Of a DNA stretch of 7,251 bases, positions 1 to 6,278 are shown piece after piece (position 1 is the first letter of the stretch; every line of letters begins with the position of its first letter). The DNA comes from Gammaproteobacteria bacterium UBA4475. Its GTDB lineage: Bacteria > Pseudomonadota > Gammaproteobacteria > Pseudomonadales > Azotimanducaceae. Made by a program: the position numbers and the translations under genes. The notes beneath the pieces were generated by a model. It did not search any database and was not told the DNA's origin. It saw only the letters and a list, made by a program, of their open reading frames with translations. Location: contig DGOD01000003.1 in assembly GCA_002389265.1 (NCBI GenBank), positions 1 through 7,251 of the forward strand, read 5' to 3'.

Positions 1-992
1 AGAGTTCTGAACTTGCCGAGGTTCATTGGCGGGTGCCCGTTGCGTTTGGAACCAACTTGCCGGCGTTAGGGGACAACATTCTGCACGTCGCAACGAGCCT
101 GGCGCGAGCCTCTGCTGAGCGTATCCAATTTCAGGTCTTTGAGCCAGGGATGCTGCTACCTGTATTCAGTATCACCGAAGGTGTGCGAGATAATAAGATC
201 CCGGCGGGCTACACATGGCTGGGTTACGACTCGGGCAAGATTCCGGCGACGCCTCTGGTGTCTGCTGTACCGTTTGGTATGGAGCCTTGGGAGTTTACTG
301 CCTGGTACTATGATGATGAGGGTCAGGCTTTGACTGAGGCTCTTTACGCGCCTCACCAGGTACACCCAATTCTGTGCGGTATCATCGGTCCAGAAACCGC
401 GGGTTGGTTCAGGCATACCATCGACTCATTGGATGACTTTCGTGGACTCAAAATTCGCTTTGCCGGACTTGGCGGGGTTGTCTTACAGAAGCTTGGTGCG
501 TCCGTCACCATGCTGCCCGGTGGCGAAATATTCCAGGCACTGGAAAAGGGCGCCATTGACGCCACAGAATATTCGCTACCGGTGGTTGATCAAATGTTGG
601 GCTTCGACCGGGTAGCAAAATATAATTATTTTCCCGGCTGGCACCAGACTTTTACAGCTGCGCACTTGGTGGTGAACCAGGCGGTTTGGAATCAATTACC
701 CGACGCAGATCAGGCGATGATTGAAATGGCTTGTGCCGCTGGCGTAATTCGCAACTTGTCCCGCGGTGAAGCCCTGCAGGGTAAAGTGATGGCGGGCTTC
801 TCAGCCAAGGGTGTGACGCCGATGAAGTTCCCCCTGCCAATACTCAAAGAATTGCAGCTCGTGACTAACGAGGTAATGCAGGAGGAGGCAGACAAAGATG
901 CTGAGTTCGCGAAAATTTGGGCTTCGCAGAAAAAATTTCTTAAGACCTACCGGCTCTGGAAAGACAACGCCTATTTGCCGAGAGACTTTTAA
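1..992 (+). CDS. dctP: TRAP transporter substrate-binding protein, DctP/TakP-like (5' partial)
   Basis: This is the periplasmic ligand-binding subunit of a TRAP (tripartite ATP-independent) transporter, which captures an organic acid and delivers it to the DctQM membrane complex. The frame is open from base 3 to the left edge, so the N-terminus and export signal lie outside the window. The GTG at 33 is an internal Val codon. Counting from that Val, the mature-domain opening (AFGTNLPALGDN) is at 4-15. A block with KIRFAGLGG at 140-148, LPGGEIF at 161-167 and AIDATEYS at 174-181 is typical of the TakP/FcbT1 branch (COG4663). Arg142 falls where family members hold the ligand carboxylate, and Glu179-Tyr180 where they usually have Glu-Trp. 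YNYFPGWHQ follows at 197-205. The gene ends 3 nt before dctQ. Relatives bind keto acids, lactate-like acids or chlorobenzoate; the ligand here cannot be read from sequence. Confidence 0.92.
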   Translation, partial: SSELAEVHWRVPVAFGTNLPALGDNILHVATSLARASAERIQFQVFEPGMLLPVFSITEGVRDNKIPAGYTWLGYDSGKIPATPLVSAVPFGMEPWEFTAWYYDDEGQALTEALYAPHQVHPILCGIIGPETAGWFRHTIDSLDDFRGLKIRFAGLGGVVLQKLGASVTMLPGGEIFQALEKGAIDATEYSLPVVDQMLGFDRVAKYNYFPGWHQTFTAAHLVVNQAVWNQLPDADQAMIEMACAAGVIRNLSRGEALQGKVMAGFSAKGVTPMKFPLPILKELQLVTNEVMQEEADKDAEFAKIWASQKKFLKTYRLWKDNAYLPRDF

Positions 993-995
993 TCG

Positions 996-1556
996 ATGCT
1001 GCTATTACCCCATACAAGGTTTTCGCGCCGAGTAGATAACGCGGTGAGTCGATTTGGTCGGTACTTGTCTGTTGTCTGGCTGGTACTGCTGGTCGTGATC
1101 GTTCTGAATGTTGTCATGCGCTATCTTTTCAGCGAGGGTCGGATTGAGTTTGAAGAGATCCAGTGGCATCTGTACGCTATCGGCTTTTTATTTGGTCTGT
1201 CGGTTGCCTATAGTTCTGACTCTCACATACGGGTCGATGTGGTGCGCGAACGACTCAGTCCACAGACTCAAGCATGGGTTGAATGGTACGGTATTCTCTT
1301 GTTGTTGTTGCCATTTATTATCCTTGTGCTCTGTGCCGCGGTGCCCTTGGTAGGCTATTCCTATGCCAACAGCGAGGTCTCGCAAGCGCCTGGCGGTCTA
1401 GGTTATCGTTGGCTGATCAAGGCCTGTCTACCTTTAAGCTTTATGTTACTGCTGGTCACGACTATCGCCCGCTTGAGTCGGGTGAGTTGCTACTTGTTCG
1501 GCTGGCCGGGCGAGCGTCAGGCATCCACCGTCGCTGGCGACATGGAGAGCGTTTAA
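996..1556 (+). CDS. dctQ: TRAP transporter small permease subunit (DctQ)
   Basis: This is the small inner-membrane subunit of the TRAP transporter, which pairs with the large DctM subunit and helps dock the binding protein. The 186-aa product has four hydrophobic spans at about 24-43, 56-74, 95-122 and 139-160, the expected DctQ layout and length. The conserved stretch after span 1 (NVVMRYLF at 38-45, then acidic FEEIQWHL at 52-59) and the loop HIRVDVVRERL at 77-87 are family hallmarks. The ATG lies 3 nt after the dctP stop. The only purine-rich stretch upstream, GAGAG at 980-984, is rather distant (11 nt), so translation may be coupled to dctP. Its stop codon overlaps the dctM start by one base (TAATG). 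Confidence 0.95.
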   Translation: MLLLPHTRFSRRVDNAVSRFGRYLSVVWLVLLVVIVLNVVMRYLFSEGRIEFEEIQWHLYAIGFLFGLSVAYSSDSHIRVDVVRERLSPQTQAWVEWYGILLLLLPFIILVLCAAVPLVGYSYANSEVSQAPGGLGYRWLIKACLPLSFMLLLVTTIARLSRVSCYLFGWPGERQASTVAGDMESV

Positions 1557-2923
1557 TGTCGGCGGGTGACGTTTTATCAGTCCTGATGTTTATGGCTTTC
1601 ATCGGTCTGATATTCTCCGGTTTTCCGGTCGCTTGGGTCTTGGGGGGGCTCGCCGTTGTCTTCACAGCGTTGGGCATCATCGCCCAAGTGGATATGGGCC
1701 TGCCTGTCTTTGTCAGCTGGGACTACAGTACGCTGGTGGTGGATCGGATTTGGGACATCATGAACAACTGGGTGTTGGTGGCACTTCCCATGTTTGTCTT
1801 TATGGGCTTGATGCTCGATCGTTCGGGTGTTGCCCAGCGCTTGATGATTAATGTTGCGCGTTTGTTCGGTGGTATCCGTGGCGGTATGGCGGTGACGGTT
1901 GCGCTCATTGGCATACTGTTGGCGGCCTCAACAGGCATTATTGGCGCTTCTGTCGTATTGTTGGCCTTGCTGGGTTTGCCGCAAATGCTGGCCCTGAACT
2001 ATAAGCCTGAACTCGCGGTCGGTACGGTTTGTGCTGTGGGAACCCTGGGGATTTTGATTCCCCCCAGTATTATGCTGGTGTTGATGGCGGATCGATTAGC
2101 GATGCCTGTGGGAGACTTGTTTCTTGGCGCATTAATACCTGGCCTCATGCTGGGTTCACTGTTCGTGGCTTATATACTGATTTATGCCTACATCAATGCC
2201 GATGCTGCGCCGGTGCCTAAAGATCATCAGCCGGTAAATGCGAAGTTGGTGCTGGATGTGTTTTTGGCGATCCTGCCACCAGCGGCATTGATCATCGCAG
2301 TCTTAGGCTCGATATTTTTTGGCATTGCCACGCCGACGGAAGCCGCCGGTGTTGGCGCCTGTGGCGCAACACTACTGGCCTGGTTTAATCGGCAGTTGAG
2401 TGCTCAAGTGCTGGGTCAGGTGCTGAACGAAACCACACGAACCACAGCCTATATTTTTGCCATATTCCTTGGGGCCACGGCCTACTCCTTGGTTCTTCGA
2501 GGACTCGGTGGCGATGAGTTGATCGCCCGAGTCCTTCAAAGCCTACCCTTTGAGCCAACGGGTATCGTGATCGCGATTCTGTTATTTACCTTCATTTTGG
2601 GGTTTTTTCTCGATTGGATCGAAATCACGTTAATTATTTTGCCGTTGGTGAGTCCTGTGGTGTCGACACTGGGCTTTGATCTGGTGTGGTTCACGGTGCT
2701 GTTTGCGGTTTGTTTGCAGACATCGTTCCTGACGCCGCCCGTGGGCTTCGCCATTTTTTACCTGAAGGGCGTGGCGCCAGCTGGTATCTCAGTGGCGACC
2801 ATTTATCGGGGTGTCATACCCTTTGTCTTACTTCAGTTGCTGGGTCTTGGGCTGATTTTTGTTTGGCCAGACCTCGTAGTGTGGCTACCATCCCAAGCTT
2901 ATCCGCTTGACGCGACAAAATAG
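1556..2923 (+). CDS. dctM: TRAP transporter large permease subunit (DctM)
   Basis: This is the large membrane subunit of the TRAP transporter, the ion-coupled translocation channel of the IT superfamily. The start is placed at the ATG at 1556, giving 455 aa. It has GGAGAG (1544-1549) 6 nt upstream, the family's usual length, and a 1-base overlap with the dctQ stop. The same frame stays open back to 1283, but that extension would lie inside dctQ. The protein is hydrophobic throughout and carries the two repeat-related motifs of DctM: GILIPPS at 165-171 with downstream TPTEAAG at 259-265, and FLTPPVGFAIFYLKG at 391-405. The Pro/Thr-rich hairpin tips around 169 and 394 are where Na+ and substrate sites lie in characterised TRAP transporters. 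The sequence resembles the COG4664 (FcbT3/TakM-like) branch, consistent with the adjacent binding protein. Confidence 0.95.
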   Translation: MSAGDVLSVLMFMAFIGLIFSGFPVAWVLGGLAVVFTALGIIAQVDMGLPVFVSWDYSTLVVDRIWDIMNNWVLVALPMFVFMGLMLDRSGVAQRLMINVARLFGGIRGGMAVTVALIGILLAASTGIIGASVVLLALLGLPQMLALNYKPELAVGTVCAVGTLGILIPPSIMLVLMADRLAMPVGDLFLGALIPGLMLGSLFVAYILIYAYINADAAPVPKDHQPVNAKLVLDVFLAILPPAALIIAVLGSIFFGIATPTEAAGVGACGATLLAWFNRQLSAQVLGQVLNETTRTTAYIFAIFLGATAYSLVLRGLGGDELIARVLQSLPFEPTGIVIAILLFTFILGFFLDWIEITLIILPLVSPVVSTLGFDLVWFTVLFAVCLQTSFLTPPVGFAIFYLKGVAPAGISVATIYRGVIPFVLLQLLGLGLIFVWPDLVVWLPSQAYPLDATK

Positions 2924-2960
2924 CGCACGTCTTTGGGGCATCGCCTCAAATTAGTGCGTT
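2922..2960 (+). terminator. Two-part hairpin after dctM, possible weak terminator
   Basis: An outer 7-bp stem pairs 2922-2928 with 2954-2960, with one G-U pair. Inside it, after a 3x3 internal loop, a 7-bp stem pairs 2932-2938 with 2944-2950, also with one G-U pair, around a 5-nt loop. The structure begins within the dctM stop codon. No T tract follows, only AACTTTAGCTTTCC, so it may stabilise the mRNA 3' end or act with Rho rather than as a strong intrinsic terminator. Confidence 0.4.
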
Positions 2961-2994
2961 AACTTTAGCTTTCCTAGTGGCGTCAGGTTGAACG

Positions 2995-3011
2995 CGCCCC
3001 TTAGGTGGGCG
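2995..3011 (+). promoter_or_regulatory. NtrC-like palindrome upstream of amtB (candidate)
   Basis: The dyad CGCCC-N7-GGGCG is spaced like an NtrC site, whose consensus core is GCAC-N7-GTGC. It matches except at the central A/T of each half (GCCC and GGGC here). Its centre, 3003, lies about 110 bp upstream of the transcription start predicted from the sigma-54 element, a normal position for an enhancer site. It could equally be a short 5-bp hairpin with no regulatory role. Only one site is seen, whereas NtrC enhancers usually come in pairs. Confidence 0.25.
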
Positions 3012-3086
3012 ATAGTTGTCCGATATCCCCAGAGCTCATCTAATAAATCCATGTAAAACAGTGTGTTAAATATACCTTCCAGTTTT

Positions 3087-3102
3087 TGGCATCAACCTTG
3101 CT
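3087..3102 (+). promoter_or_regulatory. Sigma-54 (RpoN) promoter of amtB
   Basis: The sequence TGGCATCAACCTTGCT matches the RpoN consensus TGGCACG-N4-TTGCW at the -24 block (TGGCA) and the -12 block (TTGCT). GG (3088-3089) and GC (3100-3101) are separated by exactly 10 nt, as required. The expected transcription start is near 3113, giving a leader of about 40 nt with the ribosome site at 3140-3146. Sigma-54 with the activator NtrC is the classic control of ammonium transporter genes under nitrogen limitation, so both the location and the target gene support the call. Confidence 0.75.
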
Positions 3103-3139
3103 GTGTCAACGCCATCAAAGTTAATTTTTAAAAGAACCT

Positions 3140-3146
3140 GGAGGGG
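3140..3146 (+). promoter_or_regulatory. Strong ribosome binding site for amtB, fixes a GTG start
   Basis: GGAGGGG lies 6 nt before the GTG at 3153. The first in-frame ATG (residue 24) lies inside membrane span 1, so this site supports GTG as the true start. Confidence 0.8.
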
Positions 3147-3152
3147 CTCATT

Positions 3153-4433
3153 GTGGATCAAACCTTAGAACTTCAATACGCGTTAGATACGTTTTATTTC
3201 CTTGTCTGTGGCGCGCTCGTCATGTGGATGGCGGCCGGCTTTGCGATGCTTGAGGCGGGTCTGGTCCGGTCGAAAAATACAGCGGAGATTTTGACGAAAA
3301 ACGTCGCGCTATTTGCGATCTCCTGCATCATGTACCTCGTTTGCGGTTATGCCATCATGTATGGCGGTGGATTTATGTTGTCGGGCATTGAGCTTGATGG
3401 CGCCGCCAGTGCTGAAGTCCTGACCGAGACAGTCCTGGCTGAGTCTCGCGAAGCTGGGTTTGCCGGCGGCTCGGTCTATTCGAATGCGTCAGACTTCTTT
3501 TTCCAGGTTGTCTTCGTAGCGACTGCCATGTCGATCGTGTCGGGTGCGGTCGCAGAAAGAATGAAGCTCTGGGCGTTTCTCGGATTTGCCGTCGTCATGA
3601 CGGGTCTGATTTATCCTCTGGAAGGTTCATGGACTTGGGGTGGCAGTTCTGTATTTGGCTTGTACACACTGGGTGATCTAGGTTTCTCTGACTTTGCTGG
3701 ATCGGGCATCGTACACATGGCGGGTGCAGCAGCGGCCTTAGCCGGTGTCCTGGTGCTGGGCGCACGTAAGGGTAAATATGGTAAAAACGGACAAGTTAAC
3801 GCCATCCCCGGGGCTAACTTGCCACTGGCGACGCTGGGTACCTTCATTTTGTGGATGGGCTGGTTTGGTTTTAATGGTGGTTCGGTGCTTAAACTGGGTG
3901 ATATCGCCAGTGCCAACTCAGTCGCTATGGTGTTCCTGAATACTAACGCTGCAGCAGCGGGCGGGGCGATGGCTGCGCTGATCACCGCCAGATCATTGTT
4001 TGGTAAGGCCGACTTAACCATGTTGCTCAACGGGGCATTGGCTGGGTTGGTGGCGATTACAGCAGAACCTTCGACACCTACTGCGCTGCAGGCAACCTTA
4101 TTTGGCGGGCTTGGGGGCGTGTTAGTCGTATTTTCTATCATCGGGCTGGACAAGTTAAAAATCGATGACCCCGTTGGCGCCATCTCGGTTCACGGTACTT
4201 GTGGTTTGTTAGGTCTGTTGCTGGTACCCCTGACTAACGATGGTGCGCTCTTAAGTGGTCAATTGATTGGGGCCGCGACCATCTTCGGTTGGGTGTTTGC
4301 GATGAGTCTTGCGGTTTGGTTGATTCTTAAGATGACAGTGGGTATTCGAGTCAGCGAAGAAGAAGAATACCAGGGTGTTGATATCGGTGAGTGTGGTGTC
4401 GAGGCCTATCCCGAGTTCGTTGTCAGCAGATAG
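3153..4433 (+). CDS. amtB: Ammonium transporter, Amt/MEP/Rh family
   Basis: This is an inner-membrane trimeric channel that takes up ammonium. The 426-aa product shows the Amt fold of about 11 membrane helices, with no obvious cleavable signal. Pore residues known from E. coli AmtB are all present by alignment: gate phenylalanines Phe117 (FFFQ) and Phe240 (GWFGFNGGS), Trp162 and Ser244 of the external ammonium site, Asp180, and the twin histidines His188 (DFAGSGIVH) and His347 (ISVHGTCG). The C-terminus, with an acidic EEEEYQGVDIGECGVEAYP segment at 402-420, matches the tail that PII (GlnK) proteins contact to close the channel. No glnK gene lies beside it here, unlike many glnK-amtB operons, so a PII gene is presumably elsewhere. 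Translation starts at GTG with a strong Shine-Dalgarno. A sigma-54 promoter precedes it and an intrinsic terminator follows it, so it is probably a single-gene unit. Confidence 0.97.
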   Translation: MDQTLELQYALDTFYFLVCGALVMWMAAGFAMLEAGLVRSKNTAEILTKNVALFAISCIMYLVCGYAIMYGGGFMLSGIELDGAASAEVLTETVLAESREAGFAGGSVYSNASDFFFQVVFVATAMSIVSGAVAERMKLWAFLGFAVVMTGLIYPLEGSWTWGGSSVFGLYTLGDLGFSDFAGSGIVHMAGAAAALAGVLVLGARKGKYGKNGQVNAIPGANLPLATLGTFILWMGWFGFNGGSVLKLGDIASANSVAMVFLNTNAAAAGGAMAALITARSLFGKADLTMLLNGALAGLVAITAEPSTPTALQATLFGGLGGVLVVFSIIGLDKLKIDDPVGAISVHGTCGLLGLLLVPLTNDGALLSGQLIGAATIFGWVFAMSLAVWLILKMTVGIRVSEEEEYQGVDIGECGVEAYPEFVVSR

Positions 4434-4458
4434 ATAGTGTTATAACCAGTCCCCTTCG

Positions 4459-4487
4459 GCGCTCTGTTTTCAGAGCGCTTTTTTTTT
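4459..4487 (+). terminator. Intrinsic terminator of amtB
   Basis: A perfect 8-bp stem, GCGCTCTG paired with CAGAGCGC, closes a TTTT loop and is followed by nine T residues (4479-4487). It begins 25 nt after the amtB stop. On the opposite strand no T run follows the stem, so it does not obviously terminate the convergent operon. Confidence 0.93.
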
Positions 4488-4561
4488 GCTGTAATTTGGC
4501 TATTTGAAGCCCATCGGCATGATGAGCTGATAGCAGGCGCCAAGCTCACTGTCGAGTGGTC

Positions 4562-5104
4562 CTACTTGTTGGCGCCATTCCAGGGTTGAATTGGTGCGTC
4601 AGGCAAGTCATCAATGACTGTTTCTTCGTGAAAAATTTCGAAGCCGCGAGCGAGATAATTATTGAGTGCTTGTGGATGATCCAGAGAGCAGGTGTGCAAC
4701 CAGATTCTACGACCACCTAAGCGCCAGGCATTGGTGATGGCATCTTCCAGCAGGGCCTTGCCAAAACCTTGGCCGATGAAATCGGTGATCAAACCAAAAT
4801 AAGCGATTTCAACGCAGTCATCAGCTTGTCGTTCGAGCTCAAAATAGCCTACAGGTGTACCCTCGTCATAGGCGACCCACGTCTCTACGCCAGGTCGGTT
4901 GAGACAGGCGAGCCATTGGTCATAAGTCCAGGTCAGGCGCATATACCATTGCCAGGATGCGCCTACAGCAACATAAAGGAACCGGTTGAATTCGGGTAAG
5001 GGTCGGGTTAGCTTTTTTAGGGAATAGGGTCTGAGCGCTGAGATTTTGGGCATGCGCGCTGCATCCGTAATCTCTATGTGCCAGACTTTGATTGATTGTT
5101 TCAT
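4562..5104 (-). CDS. GNAT family N-acetyltransferase
   Basis: This is a 180-aa GNAT-fold protein, expected to transfer an acetyl group from acetyl-CoA to an amine on an unknown substrate. Strand beta-4 (VEIAYFGLI, 98-106) leads to the acetyl-CoA pyrophosphate loop IGQGFGKALL at 110-119. The first loop position is Ile where Gln/Arg is usual, but the Gly-x-Gly core is intact. Motif B (WLHTCSLDHPQALNNYLARGF, in two parts 135-144 and 145-155) includes Tyr150 at the place of the usual general-acid tyrosine. The N-terminal RFLYVAVGASWQWYMRLTW (41-59) occurs in a recurring uncharacterised GNAT subgroup. The start is set at the ATG at 5104; the open frame runs to 5200, but that extension would overlap the preceding gene and is not GNAT-like. 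It is the last gene of the minus-strand operon, 58 nt after the dehalogenase-like gene. Its upstream Shine-Dalgarno (AAGAGAG) is modest. Confidence 0.88.
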   Translation of the reverse strand: MKQSIKVWHIEITDAARMPKISALRPYSLKKLTRPLPEFNRFLYVAVGASWQWYMRLTWTYDQWLACLNRPGVETWVAYDEGTPVGYFELERQADDCVEIAYFGLITDFIGQGFGKALLEDAITNAWRLGGRRIWLHTCSLDHPQALNNYLARGFEIFHEETVIDDLPDAPIQPWNGANK

Positions 5105-5138
5105 CGTGGGTTGCTCTCTTCGGGGGCAATGCTGGTGG

Positions 5139-5166
5139 TTGATGCCCGGCAGCGACGCGGCATCAA
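5139..5166 (-). repeat. Perfect 8-bp inverted repeat between dehalogenase and GNAT genes
   Basis: TTGATGCC (5139-5146) and GGCATCAA (5159-5166) form a perfect 8-bp stem with a 12-nt loop. The stem spans the stop codon of the upstream gene and sits 35 nt before the GNAT start. No T run follows on the minus strand, so it is more likely an mRNA processing or stability element, or chance, than a terminator. Confidence 0.4.
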
Positions 5167-5846
5167 GTATTCGTCGCCCAGCCACCGGCAAAGGGCACAA
5201 CTTGGCCTACCATGAAATCGCTGTTGTTCGACGCTAAAAACAGCGCGAGCTCAGCAGACTCCTCAGCTCTGGCGATTCGGCGAATAGGTACGTTGCGTTT
5301 CAGATGATTTTGAAAGCGCTCGGAGGCGACCAGTTCATCGGGGTAATATTCTGGATTGCTGACATAGTTTTGAGCGATGGCATTGATCTGGACGTTGGCC
5401 GCCGCAAACTCTAGGCCTGTGGCGCGGATAAAGGCATTTTGTGCTCCCCGTGCGGCACAATAGGCCGCCGACCCAGGCAAGCCTCGAAGTGGTGCGGCGC
5501 TGGTGATGGCGACGATTTTACCGTGACCGCGCTCGGCCATCAGCGGTGCGAAATGTCTAATCAGGCGCATCAAAGGGTGCACCATGGTGTCAAACATGCC
5601 CTCCCAGTCGGCGTCTTGGATATCAGCAGTTGGACTGTTACAAGGGGCGTGGGCGAGATTGGCCACCAGAATATCGATATCGGCGTTTTGGCTGACATAT
5701 TCGGCAAATGCGCCCGCGGCGGGTACGATACCGGGTCGGGCATCGATCAATGCACCTTCTTGGGTAAATAACTGGGTAATCGCCGGGCCCATATAGTCAA
5801 TACATTGAGTGACCAGTACACGCTTATTTTTGAGTCGATCAGGCAT
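5163..5846 (-). CDS. Halohydrin dehalogenase (SDR-fold, cofactor-independent)
   Basis: This probably encodes a cytosolic halohydrin dehalogenase, which converts vicinal halohydrins to epoxides plus halide and can run in reverse with nucleophiles such as azide, cyanide or nitrite. The 227-aa product has an SDR fold, but the NAD(P)-binding TGxxxGxG is replaced by TQCIDYMG (13-20), which fits T-x4-[FY]-x-G. The catalytic YxxxK is replaced by Tyr129-x3-Arg133, with Ser116 exactly 12 residues before Tyr129, fitting S-x12-Y-x3-R. Both patterns define this family. The Ser-Tyr-Arg spacing equals that of HheC (132/145/149). Asn160-Tyr161 align with its halide-pocket residues 176-177, and Tyr18 with Phe12. 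The ending FLASNNSDFMVGQVVPFAGGW (in two parts, 203-212 and 213-223) resembles HheC. GAGGAA (5853-5858) sits 6 nt before the ATG. It lies 24 nt after the DUF2237 gene. The subtype (A-G) is not assigned; an inactive SDR relative is the main alternative. Confidence 0.87.
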   Translation of the reverse strand: MPDRLKNKRVLVTQCIDYMGPAITQLFTQEGALIDARPGIVPAAGAFAEYVSQNADIDILVANLAHAPCNSPTADIQDADWEGMFDTMVHPLMRLIRHFAPLMAERGHGKIVAITSAAPLRGLPGSAAYCAARGAQNAFIRATGLEFAAANVQINAIAQNYVSNPEYYPDELVASERFQNHLKRNVPIRRIARAEESAELALFLASNNSDFMVGQVVPFAGGWATNT

Positions 5847-5852
5847 GGGCTA

Positions 5853-5858
5853 TTCCTC
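5853..5858 (-). promoter_or_regulatory. Ribosome binding site of the halohydrin dehalogenase gene
   Basis: GAGGAA on the minus strand, 6 nt before the ATG at 5846, is the best Shine-Dalgarno of the minus-strand cluster. It lies in the 24-nt gap after the DUF2237 stop codon and supports the chosen start. Confidence 0.7.
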
Positions 5859-5870
5859 GAGTATTTCGGG

Positions 5871-6257
5871 TCAGTTGACGACGACCGCATGGGCCTTGAG
5901 CAATTCGATGGGCACGATGTCTAGTGCCTTGAGGTGAGTATTATTCAAGAATACCCTTGGCGCCATGCCTTTGCTTTGCGCCTGCAGCCAGCGGCTCGCA
6001 CATAAACACCAGCGATCACCGGGTCGTAATCCGGCAAAACCTGCCTCAGGGTGGGGCGTCGAAAGATCGTTGCCGGCGAATCTTGAGTACTGTAGAAACG
6101 CTTCAGTGACTTCTACGCAGACCGTATGTGATCCATGATCTTCTGTGCAGGTATTGCAGCTGCCGTCGCGAAAAAACCCAGTCATAGGATCATTGCTGCA
6201 GGGTTCCAGTGGTTCGCCGAAGACATTCGTGGAAGGCTCTAGATCGAATCCAGTCAT
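5871..6257 (-). CDS. DUF2237 family protein (COG3651)
   Basis: This is a 128-aa soluble protein of the widespread but uncharacterised DUF2237 family. Conserved family blocks are all present: NVFGEPLEPCSNDPMTGFFRDG (11-32, read as NVFGEPLEPC then SNDPMTGFFRDG), EDHGSHTVCVEVTEAFLQYS (39-58), AGNDLSTPHPEAGFAGLRPG (61-80), DRWCLCASRW (81-90) and the C-terminal VPIELLKAHAV (115-125). Six cysteines (20, 34, 37, 47, 84, 86) and His44, with C34-x2-C37 and C84-x-C86 pairs, hint at metal binding or redox chemistry, but this is inference. There is no signal peptide or membrane segment. The length is normal for the family. The start ATG is 21 nt after the cupin stop, with TGGAAAA about 6-8 nt upstream, and the stop is 24 nt before the dehalogenase start, so it is co-transcribed with both. 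The function is not known. Confidence 0.9.
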   Translation of the reverse strand: MTGFDLEPSTNVFGEPLEPCSNDPMTGFFRDGSCNTCTEDHGSHTVCVEVTEAFLQYSRFAGNDLSTPHPEAGFAGLRPGDRWCLCASRWLQAQSKGMAPRVFLNNTHLKALDIVPIELLKAHAVVVN

Positions 6258-6278
6258 GTTAATTTTCCAGGTCAGAGT

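Noticed and set aside
33..992. GTG at 33 as the start of the TRAP binding protein
   Set aside because: The frame is open upstream to the window edge, and a start here would remove the export signal and leave the first beta strand incomplete. It is an internal Val.
1283..1555. N-terminal extension of DctM by 91 codons
   Set aside because: It lies wholly inside dctQ in another frame and has no DctM similarity. The ATG at 1556 has a good ribosome site and gives the family's normal length.
3611..4183. 190-aa open frame antisense to amtB
   Set aside because: It is proline- and alanine-rich translation of the complementary strand of a clearly conserved transporter, with no recognisable domain.
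4488..4561. Terminator for the minus-strand operon
   Set aside because: Only a 4-bp stem (CACT/AGTG) was found after the GNAT stop and no T run, and the amtB terminator lacks a T run on this strand. The minus-strand transcript end could not be located.
5105..5200. N-terminal extension of the GNAT protein to 5200
   Set aside because: It would overlap the 3' end of the dehalogenase gene and contributes no GNAT-like sequence. ATG at 5104 fits the fold.
5439..5771. 110-aa plus-strand open frame opposite the dehalogenase
   Set aside because: It has no ribosome site or recognisable domain, and is a shadow of the conserved minus-strand gene.
5163..5846. Ordinary NAD(P)-dependent SDR oxidoreductase
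   Set aside because: The TGxxxGxG cofactor motif and the catalytic Lys are both absent, replaced in the exact pattern of halohydrin dehalogenases.
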